A DNA stretch of 64,000 nucleotides from Amoebophrya sp. A120 (lineage: Eukaryota > Sar > Dinophyceae > Syndiniales > Amoebophryaceae): positions 10,472,311 through 10,536,310 of the forward strand of contig CAJINV010000001.1 of the NCBI GenBank assembly GCA_905178155.1. The letters run 5' to 3'. A program made the translations under genes and the position numbers. The notes under the pieces are model-generated. The model made no database searches, was not told the origin of the DNA, and saw only the letters and a list, made by a program, of their open reading frames with translations. Each line of letters begins with the position of its first letter. The first letter of the stretch is position 1. Shown one piece after another: positions 11,001 through 22,978 of the stretch.

Positions 11001-14000
11001 CGTTTCCGGCGCTGCCGATCCTTAGCGTGGATCAATGCAGTGCGCGGCAAGCAAAGAGCTCCGGTGGTCCCGTTGCCATTGAGCTGCCCAAGCCATGGGC
11101 AGGTCAGAACAGACGGCGTGCGCCTTGCCGTGTGCACGTAGCTCGGCCCTACCGAGTGCCAGGGCATTATCCTGACAGGGGATGATGTCCCGGTGGGAAG
11201 GAAGTTGTTGCGCAGCTCTCAGAGTGCGGAGAGAGAGTTCGCGTTCTTCGACTACCCTCCAGGCTATCTCCGTTCAGTGGTACACACACGTCGATGACGC
11301 GCTCTCGGTTCTCGCGAGCACCACTGGCCGGGGAGTGGAGAACCCGACTGCCCACGATGTGGGTGTAGCAGAGGTTCTTCACGCCGTTAGGGGCACAGGC
11401 CCGGCGTTATCTTGGCCTATTGGCCAGGCCCGCTATCGGCAAGACACATCGGAAAACAGCGCAGCTTCGTCTGCGGCCTGCCGCTCTGTGTGTCGCGGGC
11501 GCTTCGCGATTCTGCTTGTCGATGCACGCCGCGATGCGGCAGACATGCAGTAGCAAGGCGCTCGTCTGTCGTAAATGGATTCGCGCGAGCGGGGGCGCCG
11601 CGGTCCATTACGATGGGAAGGCCTCACTGAAGGCTGTGAAATAGCCACTGGTATCCTACTAGGGCGATGCCCGCAAGGTCCCTGTCACAGGGGTCCGGGG
11701 CCAGTGTAGCGGCAACCTACCGCAGCCGGCAAAAGATCGCGCCGACGGTCATAAGCCGGGGCTAAGTACAGACAGACACACAGGAACACGAGGCAAAAAA
11801 CAAGGCACCCCCGCGCCATGTATTTAGCCCCTGCCAATGGCAGGGGCCGCCCGATGGGCCGCATCACATACACACTACGATCTGACTACAAATAGAGTCA
11901 CCGAAACGAAACGCAATGGTCTGCGTGCCCGATGGGCACGCAGATATATTAAGTACCAGGGCCAGCCCTCACACCACACCGCCCAGCACCCTGGACGCGC
12001 AACCCCACAGCCCCGCAGGCGCGGCGGTTTGTAGCAGTGGGTCGCATGCCTGGGGCGCAGGTTATTGCTGGTGTGTGCCTTCGCCTGCGCGTGTGACTTC
12101 GATGACGTCGCCTGCGGGTGCTGGGGTGGGGTTGGGCGTCCGCGACGTCGTTGTTGCTGCTCTTCGGAGCTCGTGACGCCTTCGTTGCAGCTTCCACATG
12201 GATGCTTGCTTACATCTTGCAGGGCATGTTGTAGGTAGCACTTCGTGTGGAAGTATCAGGTGTGCTGACACGGAAGGAGAGCTGAGGAGCGTGGCCTATC
12301 GGCTTCGCGACTCCGTCCTTCGCTCCTCGGCGTCGGTCCGCCGGTGTTGATTGCTTGAATGCAGTCGACGCAGTCGAGGGGTTCAGCGGTTGGTGTGGGG
12401 GCGAGAGGGAGCGCTGCATAGATGCTCTTTTGCTTCTGTGAACAGGTTCGTTCTTCTCCTGCTTCGGGGTCTCCCAGGAGATCCTGACTCATCCAACGGG
12501 CCTGGGGACGCTTTTGTGGCCTTTGCGAAATTTAAACGAAACACAGCTACGACAGATAGCGTCTACTTACCGAGACGCGTGGTCGGTCGCGCAGTGCTTT
12601 GTGCTGCTTCCGCCACGAGAGGAGACCGCGGAACCCTCCCGGGCCTTACTTATTTAGTCACATTTGGGAGCACGCCCCCACTATCCTCACCCGGTTCCCG
12701 GGTTGTGTCGCGGGGATATGTCCCGGCACGATTCCACAAGCCTCGCTACTTTGCTACGCCGCCCCGTGCGCCCTGCTCTCTGTCCCCGACAGTGCGGGCT
12801 GCCCCCTTTGTTTAGTCGCATTTGGGGAAGATATTCGGCGGTCCCAGTCGCGCCTCGCGGCTTGGGCCACCTCTATGTCCGGGGCATGGCTCTGTGGGGG
12901 TCGAGAGCCTGGCTTGCATGGCCTGCTACCCGTAGCTCGTTGTGCCGGCCGGGTTCTCTCTTGGCTGCCATTGTGACTGTCGCTCGAGGTCTTGCGACTA
13001 TCACTGCGACGCGCTTCTGCACGTCATTCGCTTCCGTTGGTTGCGCGCGCGTTCACTCTATGGGTGAATTGCGCAGAGAAGGTGAAATTATATATAATGT
13101 TGCCTTCTGCTTCTTTGCGCTAGTAGAGCAAACCTTGACTGAAAACAACCTTGCAAACTAAAAAACTCAGATATCCACCAAGCCGAGCGTCGTATCCGTC
13201 CGCTGACGATCAGTCTCGTTCGCATCACCAATGAGCACCGCACCGTCGGTGCCATGCTGTCTTACATGGTGTGTCGATTTCAGGAGACTTTCAACGAGAA
13301 CAAGGCACTCGCTGCCGATACCATTCGGGTCCAGTTCCAGGGCCACGCTGGGCAATCGTTCGCAGCCTTCCTCATCACCGGAATTACCTTCGAACTTGAG
13401 GGCGACGCAAACGACGGCTGCGCCAAGGGACTCAGCGGCGGTCGCGTGATAGTCTACCCGCCGCAGATGTGCAGCTTGGTGCCGCACGAGAATATCTTGA
13501 TCGGAAACGCCGCACTGTACGGCGCGACCGGCGGTCAGGCCTTCTTTTCCGGTGTCGCATCCGAGCGGTTCTGCATCCGTAATTCCGGCGCCGTCGCGGT
13601 CGTTGAGGGCGTCGGCGATCACGGGTGCGAATACATGACGCGCGGGCTGGTGCTGATCCTCGGGAAAACCGGAACGAACTTCGCCGCCGGGATGAGCGGT
13701 GGGATTGCTTTTGTGCTGGATTTGAATCCCCAGAACGTGAATTCCCAGACCGTCTTCGTGGAAAGCATCACGGAAGAGGACCAGCACACGATCAGAAACT
13801 TACTGGAAGAGCACACGGAACTCACCAACTCGCAGATCGGAGCGGAGCTGCTAGCGCTACCGCCCAAGCAGCTTGCCCCTCGGTTCTCCCGCATTTTTCC
13901 GAAGGAGTACAAGAAGGTGCTGAAAGAAGCGATCGTCGAACACACGAAGGTCGGGTCGAAGCTCGCGGCGAAGATCCTCGATGAATTCGACAAGATGCGC

Positions 14001-17000
14001 AACCCGCTGCCGCATAAAAGGACAGACTTGTTTTCCTCCGCGTACCTGCAACACCTCAAGCCCTCCACCGCCTACGGCCAGGCAGGAATCCGCCGCAGCG
14101 TCGCGGGTAGCATTGGCCTCCCGATCGGCGGTCCGCTTCGGGAGGTCGGTGGCGTCGGAGTGGTAAAGTCCTCACTGAGCGCACTGGGGCTTGGAACCGT
14201 CACGGAAAACCGCGCAGTCATTTCCGGGGAGTACGACAGTCTGGTCTCCGCCGACGATCCTGCTGCGCGCTTCCGACTGGGGTATTCCCTCTGGCGCAAA
14301 AGCCCGGCGCCGGGCGGGAAGGACAGCAAACCCGGCGGGGGGAAAGTGCACTTACCGAAAGAGGAACGGGAGAACCTGCTCAACGGCCCGAAGTGGCGCC
14401 GGATTGAAAGGAAGCTGCGCGGCGAGGAAACCCCGTCGACGGCTGCCAGCTGTGACTCTAATGACGGAAGTCAGAATGAGAACGAACCAATAAAGGACGA
14501 CATGAATGACTCCCTCCAGCTGGACAACATCACGTTGCTGCCGCAGGGCTCCAACTCGGTCCCAGGCATCGCGGACTCGTCTGCCGGCGGAGGTACTAGA
14601 AGAGCCAGCACGTCCTCCGTGAATCTCGCGCTGGTTGCGAAGAGCAGTAGTGCGGCTGGGATCAACAAAGTGGACAAACTAGACCACCACCGGGATAGCA
14701 CCGACAGTTTGGAATTTCTGCAGAAGAAAGAAAAACCCACGAAAAAGAAGTATTTGCAAATCATTTCGGATGTCGAGGATATCATGCGCGGCTCGCATCT
14801 ACGAGCGGTAGCGGTTTCCGTTCCGACAAAGCGCAAGGGGTTCCACCTCTACGGACGGAAGACCGCCGGGTACCGCGATCCCAAAGACCGGCTCCTCGAC
14901 AGCGAGGAGATCTACGCTGGTGGGAAAGTGACCGCGTCGACGAGAGCACGGAACCTTGTCCGGACGCAGGCGTCGCGCTGCATGAACTGCGGAACACCCA
15001 CGTGCCAGTTCCCGAACCAGGGGGGCGGCGGGTGCCCGCTGGCCAATCGGATCCCGGTGTGGAACAGTTTGGTTCACGAGGAGGATTGGAAACGGGCGCT
15101 GGAGCGGTTGCTCGATACAAACAACTTCCCGGAATTCACGGGGACAACCTGCCCCGCCCCGTGCGAGGAGGCGTGCGTGCTTGGAATCAACGAAGGCCCG
15201 GTGACGATCAAATCGATCGAGAACGCGATTATCGAGAAGGGCTTCCAGATGGGGTGGGTCAGCCCCAAGCCCCCGGTGTTCCGGACCAAGAAGAAAGTCG
15301 TGGTCGTTGGCAGCGGGCCGTGCGGGTTGGCCGCGGCGCAGCAACTGAACCGAGCGGGTCACCAGGTCACGGTGCTGGAGCGAGAGGACCAGTTCGGCGG
15401 GTTGCTGTTCTACGGCATTCCAAACATGAAGTTGGAGAAGAGGAAGGTGGTCAGGCGAATCGACTTGATGCGCCAAGAGGGGATTACCTTCCACGCGAAC
15501 GTCGAGGTGGGCACGACTGTCAACTACGATTTGCAGACACTCTGTTCGGAGTACGACGCGGTGCTGTTCTCCACCGGCGCGAACGCGGCACGGAAGCTGG
15601 AGCGGTCTTTGCCCGGGAATGATTTGGGCAACATTGTCCAGGCCATGGATTTCTTGACGGACTCACAGAGGTATGAAAGCCAGCTGGCAGGCGTCAACAC
15701 GGATCCGCATAGTTTACCCGCTGCGGTTCTTTCCATCAGCACGAATTCATCCGCTACAGGAGCGAACAGACCGGGCAAACAGCAAGCTTCCGGTCCGTCA
15801 AAGAAATTCGATTGCGCAGACAAGGACATCATCGTGATTGGCGGTGGCGACACAGCGGTGGACGTGATTGGCACGGCGATAAGACAGGGCGCAAAATCGA
15901 TCACGCAATTTTCCCGGCGGCCGAAAGCCAGCGAAGACCGACCGGTTCACACCCCCTGGCCAAGCTGGGCCGATGTGTATCGGACCGATTATGCGCATGA
16001 GGAGTACATCGCGGCCACAGGGTCGGATCCGAGGACGTACGCGATCAAAACTCGAGAGTTCGTCCCGGACAGAACCGGAAAAGTAGTGAAGAAGGTCGTC
16101 GCGTTGCAGGATGTGCTGGACGCCGACGGGAACAAAACTGGAGAGGAGCGGTTGGTGGAGTACGATGCGGACTACGTCTTTCTCGCGATGGGCTTCGTTG
16201 GCAGTGAGAAGATCAAGTGCCCGGCCCAATCTGCGGTTTCGCAGTTGCGACCGAATCAACTATTCGAGCAGGAAGAAAGTTTGAATAGTTCCGCAAGTTC
16301 ACTTCCTGCGGTTTCGACCCCGCAGACGCGGTCAGCCAACGGGCACCAGATTTCAACTTCCGGTGTTACGACGCTGGCACAACTAAGCACCAACAATCCC
16401 AATCGCAAGGAGGAGCCGGTGGAGACCGAGCAGCAAGACCACTACTACCTCGGTTCCAACGTTTTTTTCGCGGGCGATTGCCGCCGCGGCGCGAGTTTGG
16501 TCGTCACCGCCATCGCGGAAGGGCGCGACGTGGCCAACCGGATCGATGAGTACTTGCTCGCGAAGGATTGTTTAAGGGGAGACTATTCCGGCCTGAAGTA
16601 CGGGGACGCGGCTCTGTTCAATCGCGGGCTGTCTGCCTTACCCCGGTGCATTCCGCTCGCGCAGAACCCGGCGCTTTACACGAGGTCCGACGTGTTAGAG
16701 TCGAACGAGCAGATCTACCGGAAAAAGAAAAAGATGAAGAAGCCCCAGATCTCGGACGGGTTCGAGCGCGGTTTTCTGCTGCAGGACGATCCTGCAAACG
16801 GCCTCGACAAGGAAGGGAACGAGAGTAAGCAGACCACTCCGCAAGGCTCGCCGCGGGCATTGGCGATCACCGACCGCGCTCGCTCCGCGGAGTCTGCAAG
16901 TTCCTTGACGGCAGTGTTGCCGCCGCTTGTCGAGCAGACCACGTCTCAAGCTGACGACAGTACCAGTCTACTCTCCTCCAAAGTGCGACCGGTGAAGGCA

Positions 17001-17357
17001 GTACAGATTCAGTTGAACCCGGTCGTATCCCCTACGACTCTCGCTGAGAAAGAAGAAGTGAACGAAGATCTCGAAAAGTCCAGGCCAAAGAAGAGAAAAA
17101 GACACAAGAAGAAGCACAATGACCGGAATAAAGACCCTGACGCTTCAGATTCAGACTCGTCGTCTTCGTCCGATTCTGAGGAAGAAAAAGGGCGGCATAA
17201 AGGACGAAAGCGCAACAAGCATCGGGATGCAGATCGTCGTGCAGACGAACAGAAAATACAGAACATGCTGATGGTTGGCATCGGTATTTCCGTCGTATCT
17301 AACATTGCTTTGGCGGGGCTATTGGCGTTCGTGTCTCTGAGGAGTACACGACGTTGA
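5050..17357 (+). CDS. GLT1: NADH-dependent glutamate synthase (GOGAT), single chain, membrane-anchored C-terminus
   Basis: Converts glutamine plus 2-oxoglutarate to two glutamates using NADH. Exons: 5050-6007, 6132-6882, 7018-8101, 8205-8657, 8876-8917, 9175-10654, 13171-17357, giving 2984 aa. A propeptide of about 120 residues precedes the class II amidotransferase, whose catalytic Cys is Cys121 in EACGVGAI. The FMN/glutamate synthase barrel starts near residue 1100, and the 3Fe-4S cysteines lie in [13 protein letters not shown] near 1423. A GXGXG-type beta-helix begins near 1640. The GltD-like half has Cys clusters CMNCGTPTC and [11 protein letters not shown] near 2194-2260, an FAD site GSGPCG near 2303 and a second nucleotide site [10 protein letters not shown] near 2479. 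A Lys/Ser-rich tail ends in a hydrophobic helix (about 2956-2980). Four introns are GT-AG, two are introners. ATG 5050 is the first in frame, in a good context (gacATGG). The single-chain alpha-beta fusion is the eukaryotic NADH form. Confidence 0.95.
8658..8870. mobile_element. Introner-like element 4 (213 bp, A-rich-end family) in GOGAT
   Basis: Starts TATCGCACGAAAAAAGTG; the right end read in reverse is TATCCTGAGAAAAAAGTG, and the inverted match continues through GTTACAGTTACAC. A perfect 5-bp duplication ACTTC sits at 8653-8657 and 8871-8875. Removing the element and one ACTTC restores EYHF-RSVGE, the family-conserved Glu-Tyr-His-X-Arg stretch of glutamate synthases. An alternative GT-AG splice (8673-8866) is also in frame but would insert extra residues there, so it is less likely. 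Confidence 0.88.
8918..9169. mobile_element. Introner-like element 5 (252 bp, TATCAAA family) in GOGAT
   Basis: Starts TATCAAATGTAAAAATGTC and ends CACTTTTGCATTTGATA. Perfect duplication CCCCG at 8913-8917 and 9170-9174. Excision joins Met-Asn-Ser-Pro to Asp-Val-Ile in frame. Only 42 nt of exon separate it from element 4. Confidence 0.93.
10655..13170 (+). other. 2.5-kb GOGAT intron with many short GC-rich hairpins
   Basis: Begins GTACTAG and ends AAAAACTCAG, phase 1 on both sides, and joins Gln-Thr to the [12 protein letters not shown] segment leading into [11 protein letters not shown]. It is many times longer than other introns in the window (most 100-280 nt). It contains perfect short palindromes, several with a GAT loop: 11351-11363, 11528-11540, 11662-11672, 11849-11859 and 11921-11943 (10-bp stem). 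Others are 10942-10961, 11084-11102, 11680-11692 and 11827-11847. Two diverged copies of a TTTAGTCRCATTTGGG word occur near 12654 and 12811. Open frames inside it match nothing I recognise. No terminal inverted repeats or target duplication were found. Confidence 0.75.
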
Positions 17358-19293
17358 CGAAGCAAACATGGGGGCGAGTCATTCTCATGTTGCTTTTTTT
17401 CTTCCACGACGACGACGTGAATTTTCTGTAGTACCACCGACGTTTCTCTTTCTACCCCTACACCGTGGACTACTTCATCTATTCTGAAGTTTCTTGTCAT
17501 CTCCACGCAGCCGACAATGACAACCATCAAAATACCAATTTTTTCCCCATCCGCGACGCAGTAATATTTGAAGGGTTCGAGTAGTCACGTTCCTGCCTCC
17601 TCAAGAACACTTCTCACCCCCGCAAGCACTTCATGCAGCGGGCGTTAGTTTGAGAGTTTTTTGTCTTGCGTTTAAACGAGGACAATGGCGCGACTTAAGT
17701 ACAACCTGTTTCCCCTCCCAATGCTATCACAGACACTAACCGGTACATATTGTATCCACTAGGACTAGCTATCTGAGCTTATTGTACTTGCGGTCTGCTA
17801 CGCAAGAATCAAACTTCTATCTGTATCGCACACTATTTTCATCATCTATAGCGCACGCGCTCGCGCTCACTTTTTCCATTTTTTCATCGCTAGCATCGAG
17901 GATGTTGGCAACACACGAAAACAAGTTTTATGATGCGCTCCTATACTCACTCGCTAGTAGCAGGTGTTGATCTGATCTCGACGAAGGTAGTTCTACCGAG
18001 GTTTTGTTGAGTCAGCGTCACCTCTTGTAGTTTCAATACACGCTTGACAGTATGAGATAATATTCACAGTTTCTGCATTCTTTTATCCAGGTGATAGATG
18101 AATGTGAAAGGCTGTATATCATATCATCACCTCTTTGTTGGGCTTCTTGTGAATCCTCCTTTTGATAAGTATTTGATTTTCGCTTGGTTTCACCCGCGCG
18201 CGCGCGCGGCCACCCTACGCTCACAGATGTACCACAATCCCTTCAAGCAGGTGTGCAGTGTACAAGTCATTTTTAGTTGATCATTGACCGCCTGCAGTGT
18301 ACTTCTCTCTCCAGTGCTACAAGTGCTTGCACCAAGAGAATCTGTTCTCGTAGATGCAGTCTGACTGTCGAGTATTTTCCGTGAACGCTGCAGGCTTCAA
18401 ACGATTTCAATATTTACGACATCGGAGTAGAAGAGGCATGAAGGACGATTGATAGTACGCTAATTATACCCTAAGATTGACACCACGACCTACAGCCCTT
18501 TGGTAAAGCGTAGCGCCAGCTACGTTCTGTATTTGATTTTTTTCTTCTACCTTCCAGAAGCTCGTTTTAAACTCTTCACACTTTAGTCGAAAAGCGACAG
18601 AATAGGAAACGAAGTATCACGACAGCCAATGCTCCTAGTACAAGCGAACTGAATGAATCGCCCCCGAGTCCGAGTCTGTACAAATGCTGTCGAAGAACAT
18701 CTCGCATCTCGAAGAGGATGAGGAAAAGCTACAATCTTGTACGAAGTAGTCTGTCCGTCGGTAAGAAGACAAAGAGGTGAAGTGAATATGAAAACCAAAC
18801 ACAGGAGGGAAGGGGAAGGCACTACTCCGGTTTCCATATGGTCTCGCAGGAAAATAAAATTTCGTGTTCGTCGTGATCATGCGAAGATCAGCTCGAATTT
18901 TGGCTCTCGGACGCATAGAAAATGAAAGATCTAGTACCGTACTATTTCTATTGGGGCGCTAATTTATTCGTCTGAAATATCAGTCGTTCTTCGTCTTCTA
19001 TCGCATCGTGTGCTTGCTCGAATGAACACGAAGCGAATATCGATCGACGATTTGCTAGCGCTTGGATGAGCGAGTGCAGCTTGGTTTTCCGAATGTTGCT
19101 GTTTATCTGAATCGTGAATTTACATTTAGCGTCTTGTCACCATACGATAGACCTCGATATCAAGTTGAAATTCGTTGGTTTTTTTGGTGTTGGTTAAAAG
19201 AAGTTTGCAACGAACCGCAGAGAACGACTTGGAACACGTCGACGATTCACATTGTGCAACTTCTACCCGACCGGGTAAAAATCAACCGTGAAA
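17358..19293. other. Intergenic region downstream of GOGAT
   Basis: About 1.9 kb without a recognisable gene. A short CG-dinucleotide run occurs near 18192-18207. Small open frames here have no motifs. It should hold the GOGAT 3' region and the promoter of the OS-9-like gene. Confidence 0.5.
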
Positions 19294-22200
19294 ATGAGGA
19301 ACTGGGTTTTGTTGTTACCTGCATCTTCTGGGCCTACGATCCTCTCGTCAGCGAGACGCCACGTGGTAAAACTATACGATGAGGTGGACAGGAATCCTCC
19401 CGAGGAAACACGTCAGTGGCACCAGCAGCATCATGAAATGGATGCCGATGGGTCTTCATCCACGACGGCAACGCAGTCCTGGGCCGTGCCTGTGATGATG
19501 TTTGGCGGTCGTTCTTCGTTTCTTAGCACATCAAACCGTGATCTCGCTGGAGTGCCGGATGAAGAGGAAATTTCGATGCTGCACTCCTTGCAAAAAGAAT
19601 CCGAAGAGCACTTCCTGCAAAAAAAAGAGAAAAGAAGAAAACGGCGGGAGGAAAAAGCAGCTGCAAGAGCGGCGAGTGAGCAGCCGGCAGGAAAGGTGGA
19701 TCCTGTGGTCACTACAACGACAAATTCTACGACTACGTCCGCGCTGACCTTAGCTGCCGCCGCAGCTAGCGCAGAAAGCAAATTTGGTTCAGTGGGGGAG
19801 GGTGGAGAGAATAAAACAACTGCGGAAGTAGTTCTTCCTGATCAACAGCACCCCCAGCCGCAGTCCTTCACCGTCACTGTAACGACCACGACCGACGAGC
19901 TAACCGGAGGAAGATCCGTAACTGTGGATGCGGTGCCAGCTGATTCGGATTCCTCCTCCGGCGGAGCTTCCGACCACGAGCAGGAGGAGAATGAGAAACA
20001 AGAACCGCAACCACCAGCAAGGACAACAACCACTTCGGGGACAGGGGCTGATGGCAATGACGACATGACAACAGACGAGCTAGAGCAGCATGGTAGCTTG
20101 AACATCCTTCCGGTCGAGTCCAGCGCTTCTTCCTCGTCCAACGCTTTCGGAACAACGGCGTCAGCAGCTAAAAAAACGTCCTCCACCGCACCTCCTAGTG
20201 GCGCGACGGCGGCGCCATTTGGTCTCGATGATGAAGGAATTGGAGCATCTACTTCAGGATCCTCAACAACCGAAACCGTGTCGGCAAGAAGTTCGAACTA
20301 CAACAACTATCGCGATAGGACGCCCGCAAAGCTTGGTGCGTTGTCAACCGCCGCTCTTGTGGACACAATTTTGAATGTAACCAGTACGACAACGCTGGCT
20401 CCCGAGCTGGCTGAAAACATCAAGGCTACCATAATGCCAGAAGTGGACGCAGACGTGCTAGTGGGGAATGCGGAAGATGTTGCAAGTACCAAAGCAAAAG
20501 TGCCGGTAGTGGACGCGGAAATGAACCAAGTAGAGCAGGAGCCGATTCCCACGGTTGTCTTTGTAGATGCTGTTGGTGACGCAACAGAAACGGAAACTGG
20601 AGCAAAAGTAGTAACGCCGGAGCAAGTGCCTGCTCTCGAAGATCTCGATGAGGATCTAGAGCAGGAGGAGATTGAAGCGCAGAAGGCCATCGATGAAATT
20701 CGCAAACAACGGAATGGTCGGCCGTACATTCCTGGCGGCATGCATCCAAGTATCAGATCTACTTGCTTCGTGATGCCTGCTGCTGCTGGTCAAGGGGCTA
20801 TAAGTGTCTGTCAAGAATGGTATCAGTTCCAAACAGTTGAAGTGAGAAAGAGACACTGAGACATATTCTAATATGGAGTTGAATTTCATAATCATAAACA
20901 AAAAAACAGGCACGGCTTCATCGTCATCAAGAACATCGTCGTCCAGCGACACTTCGTCCGATCTGCAGGCTTCCCTGACGGTCCCCGATCGCTACATGTG
21001 TCGCCCGAAATTTGAGCTACCGAAGTTCTCCACGCTGCCGAAACCCGAAAGATTGCTCCGCCAGCGGTGGCTTTCGCTGAACCACTTTTGTCAGAATCTG
21101 CAGTTGGCACCAAATGCGGACATCCACTACCGTGTGTGCTTTGGCGAGGGCTTCACCGCGACAGACATGCGTTCGCAGGAGAGCATCCATTTCGGTGCGT
21201 TTCGCGACGACCTCGATGCCGAACTGCCAGTGAAATCAAAATCTGCGTCACAGCGCGGCGCATCAGGTATGATCAGTTCGTACCAACGTTTGAAACTCGT
21301 CGTAGAAAACAAGGAAAAGAGCAAGAAGGAAAGCAGCAGCAGTTCGGGGACTGAGAACAGCGCGAATGACAGTACCGCGGAACAAGAAGCGCCGAATAGT
21401 CCGCAAGGGCTTACCTACGAAAATCCCGGGGAATACTACTATTCGCAGCTGTTCTACACGCATCGAAAAAATGCGCACCCGCGATCCGAACCAGACCGCG
21501 TCGGCGCGGAGGTGCAGTGCTTCTGCGGCTCGGGAAGCGCCCAATTCTACTACTTGGACCTCATTGCGGATCAGGATCAGGTCCTTGCGAAGACGACTGA
21601 TACAACCGCTTCTGTGGTCGTCGATGAAACGAAAAATGATGAAAGTACATCATCCACGACCAATGCACAAAGTAGTACCAGCGGTCTGAACATCACGGAA
21701 ATCGAAGCTATCGCCGACATTGCGGACGAGGACGACATTGGCAGCTTGAAGCGAGAGCAGCACCGCTACCGGGTCGTGGCAAAGCTGACCCACCCGGTCT
21801 GCTGCAAGCACATCCACGCGGGGCAGTTACTCTCCGGGATCGACACGCCCATCAAAGCCACGGTGGAGAATGCGGCGGACGCGTTCGAGCGGAAAATCAT
21901 CGCGGCAAGTTTTTTCACGCGCCTGAAACTGGTTTTCGACAACCGCTTGTACGTGGTGCCTTACAACAAGGAGTCCGGGACCATCATCGAGTCTCTTCCC
22001 AGGCATTTGTTACTCCGCCGCTCCTCCTCCCGCATCGGAAACCCGCCGTCTGGTGGTGGCGGCTCCGCGGGCGGTGGAAAGCATTCCTACGGGGAGGTCT
22101 TTGGCGGTGTGAACATGGTGGCAGCTAACTTAGGCAGGAGTCGACACACGATCAACCGACACCCGGCCTTGCGGTACGAAATCACCGATTGCCCCGGGTC

Positions 22201-22978
22201 CGCAATCTACTTCGTCTGCCCGTTGTTTCCCGAGAGAGTTACGGAAGAAACCGGATCGCACACGCACATTGCGTTCATCACGGACGGATTTGAGCTGTCC
22301 GAGGAATTTCTGGGCGATTTCCCCGGGCAAGTGATCTTCGCCCCGGATTGGGTCGAGGATGAGGAGGAGGACAAGAACACATCCGAGGAGCATCCATTTT
22401 TTAAAATCACCGACATAGCCGGATTAAACCTTCATCAAGATGTTCCTGCTGGCTCTCCTTCTACAATCGCCTCCTACGACAATGACGCAAGTCTTCTTGT
22501 TTCCGAAGAAGACGCCACGTCTGCAGCAGTGATGTCGGGTGACGAGGAGAGCAATGGTAATGGAATGGCGATGATGAGCAAAAATGGAACAGAAATTGAA
22601 AATATTGACGCAAAGAACTCCACTGCAGAAGTAAAAACGTCAAATACTAATACAACGAGCAACAAAACCGAGGACGAGCTTCTGGAGGATGAGTACGAGA
22701 GACGATTAAAAGAACTCGACGCCGCGTTGGACTTCACAGAGGAAGAAAGACAGGAGTCTAGCGGCACGGGCGAAGAAGATGAAAATTCATCTTCCGGCAC
22801 AACATCGGCTTCATCTCCAAAAACTGCGTTTTCCAAGACCAGAAAAATGCGAAAGTGCCCACTCCCGGCGCACCGGGTGGAGCTCGTCATTACCAGCACA
22901 CTTCTCTGTCCCCACCCCCAGTTGCGCCCCGAACCGGCGCCAACAGTGGACATCGAGTGCAACTCATTTCCACGGTGA
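19294..22978 (+). CDS. OS9: OS-9-like ER lectin with MRH domain (ERAD), expanded
   Basis: Two exons, 19294-20749 and 20910-22978, joined by a GT-AG intron in phase 1, give 1174 aa. OS-9/Yos9 proteins bind trimmed N-glycans of misfolded glycoproteins in the ER and pass them to the Hrd1 ubiquitin ligase. The evidence is a series of short OS-9-like landmarks in order: QSWAVPVMMFGG near residue 62; DRYMCRPKF near 514; the MRH core HYRVCFGEGF near 558; YYSQLFYT and VQCFCGSGS near 690; and LVITSTLLCPHPQLRPEP near 1144, close to the characteristic OS-9 ending. The N-terminus, MRNWVLLLPASSG, may be a weak signal peptide. Long Ser/Thr/Glu-rich insertions separate the landmarks, including roughly 440 residues before the last MRH segment, so the protein is much longer than typical OS-9. 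ATG 19294 is the first in frame. No HDEL-type tail is present. Confidence 0.62.

Noticed and set aside
10664-13161. Possible gene or rRNA fragment inside the large GOGAT intron
   Set aside because: Open frames match no family I recognise, and no conserved rRNA core sequence could be identified. The flanking phases fit a single intron.
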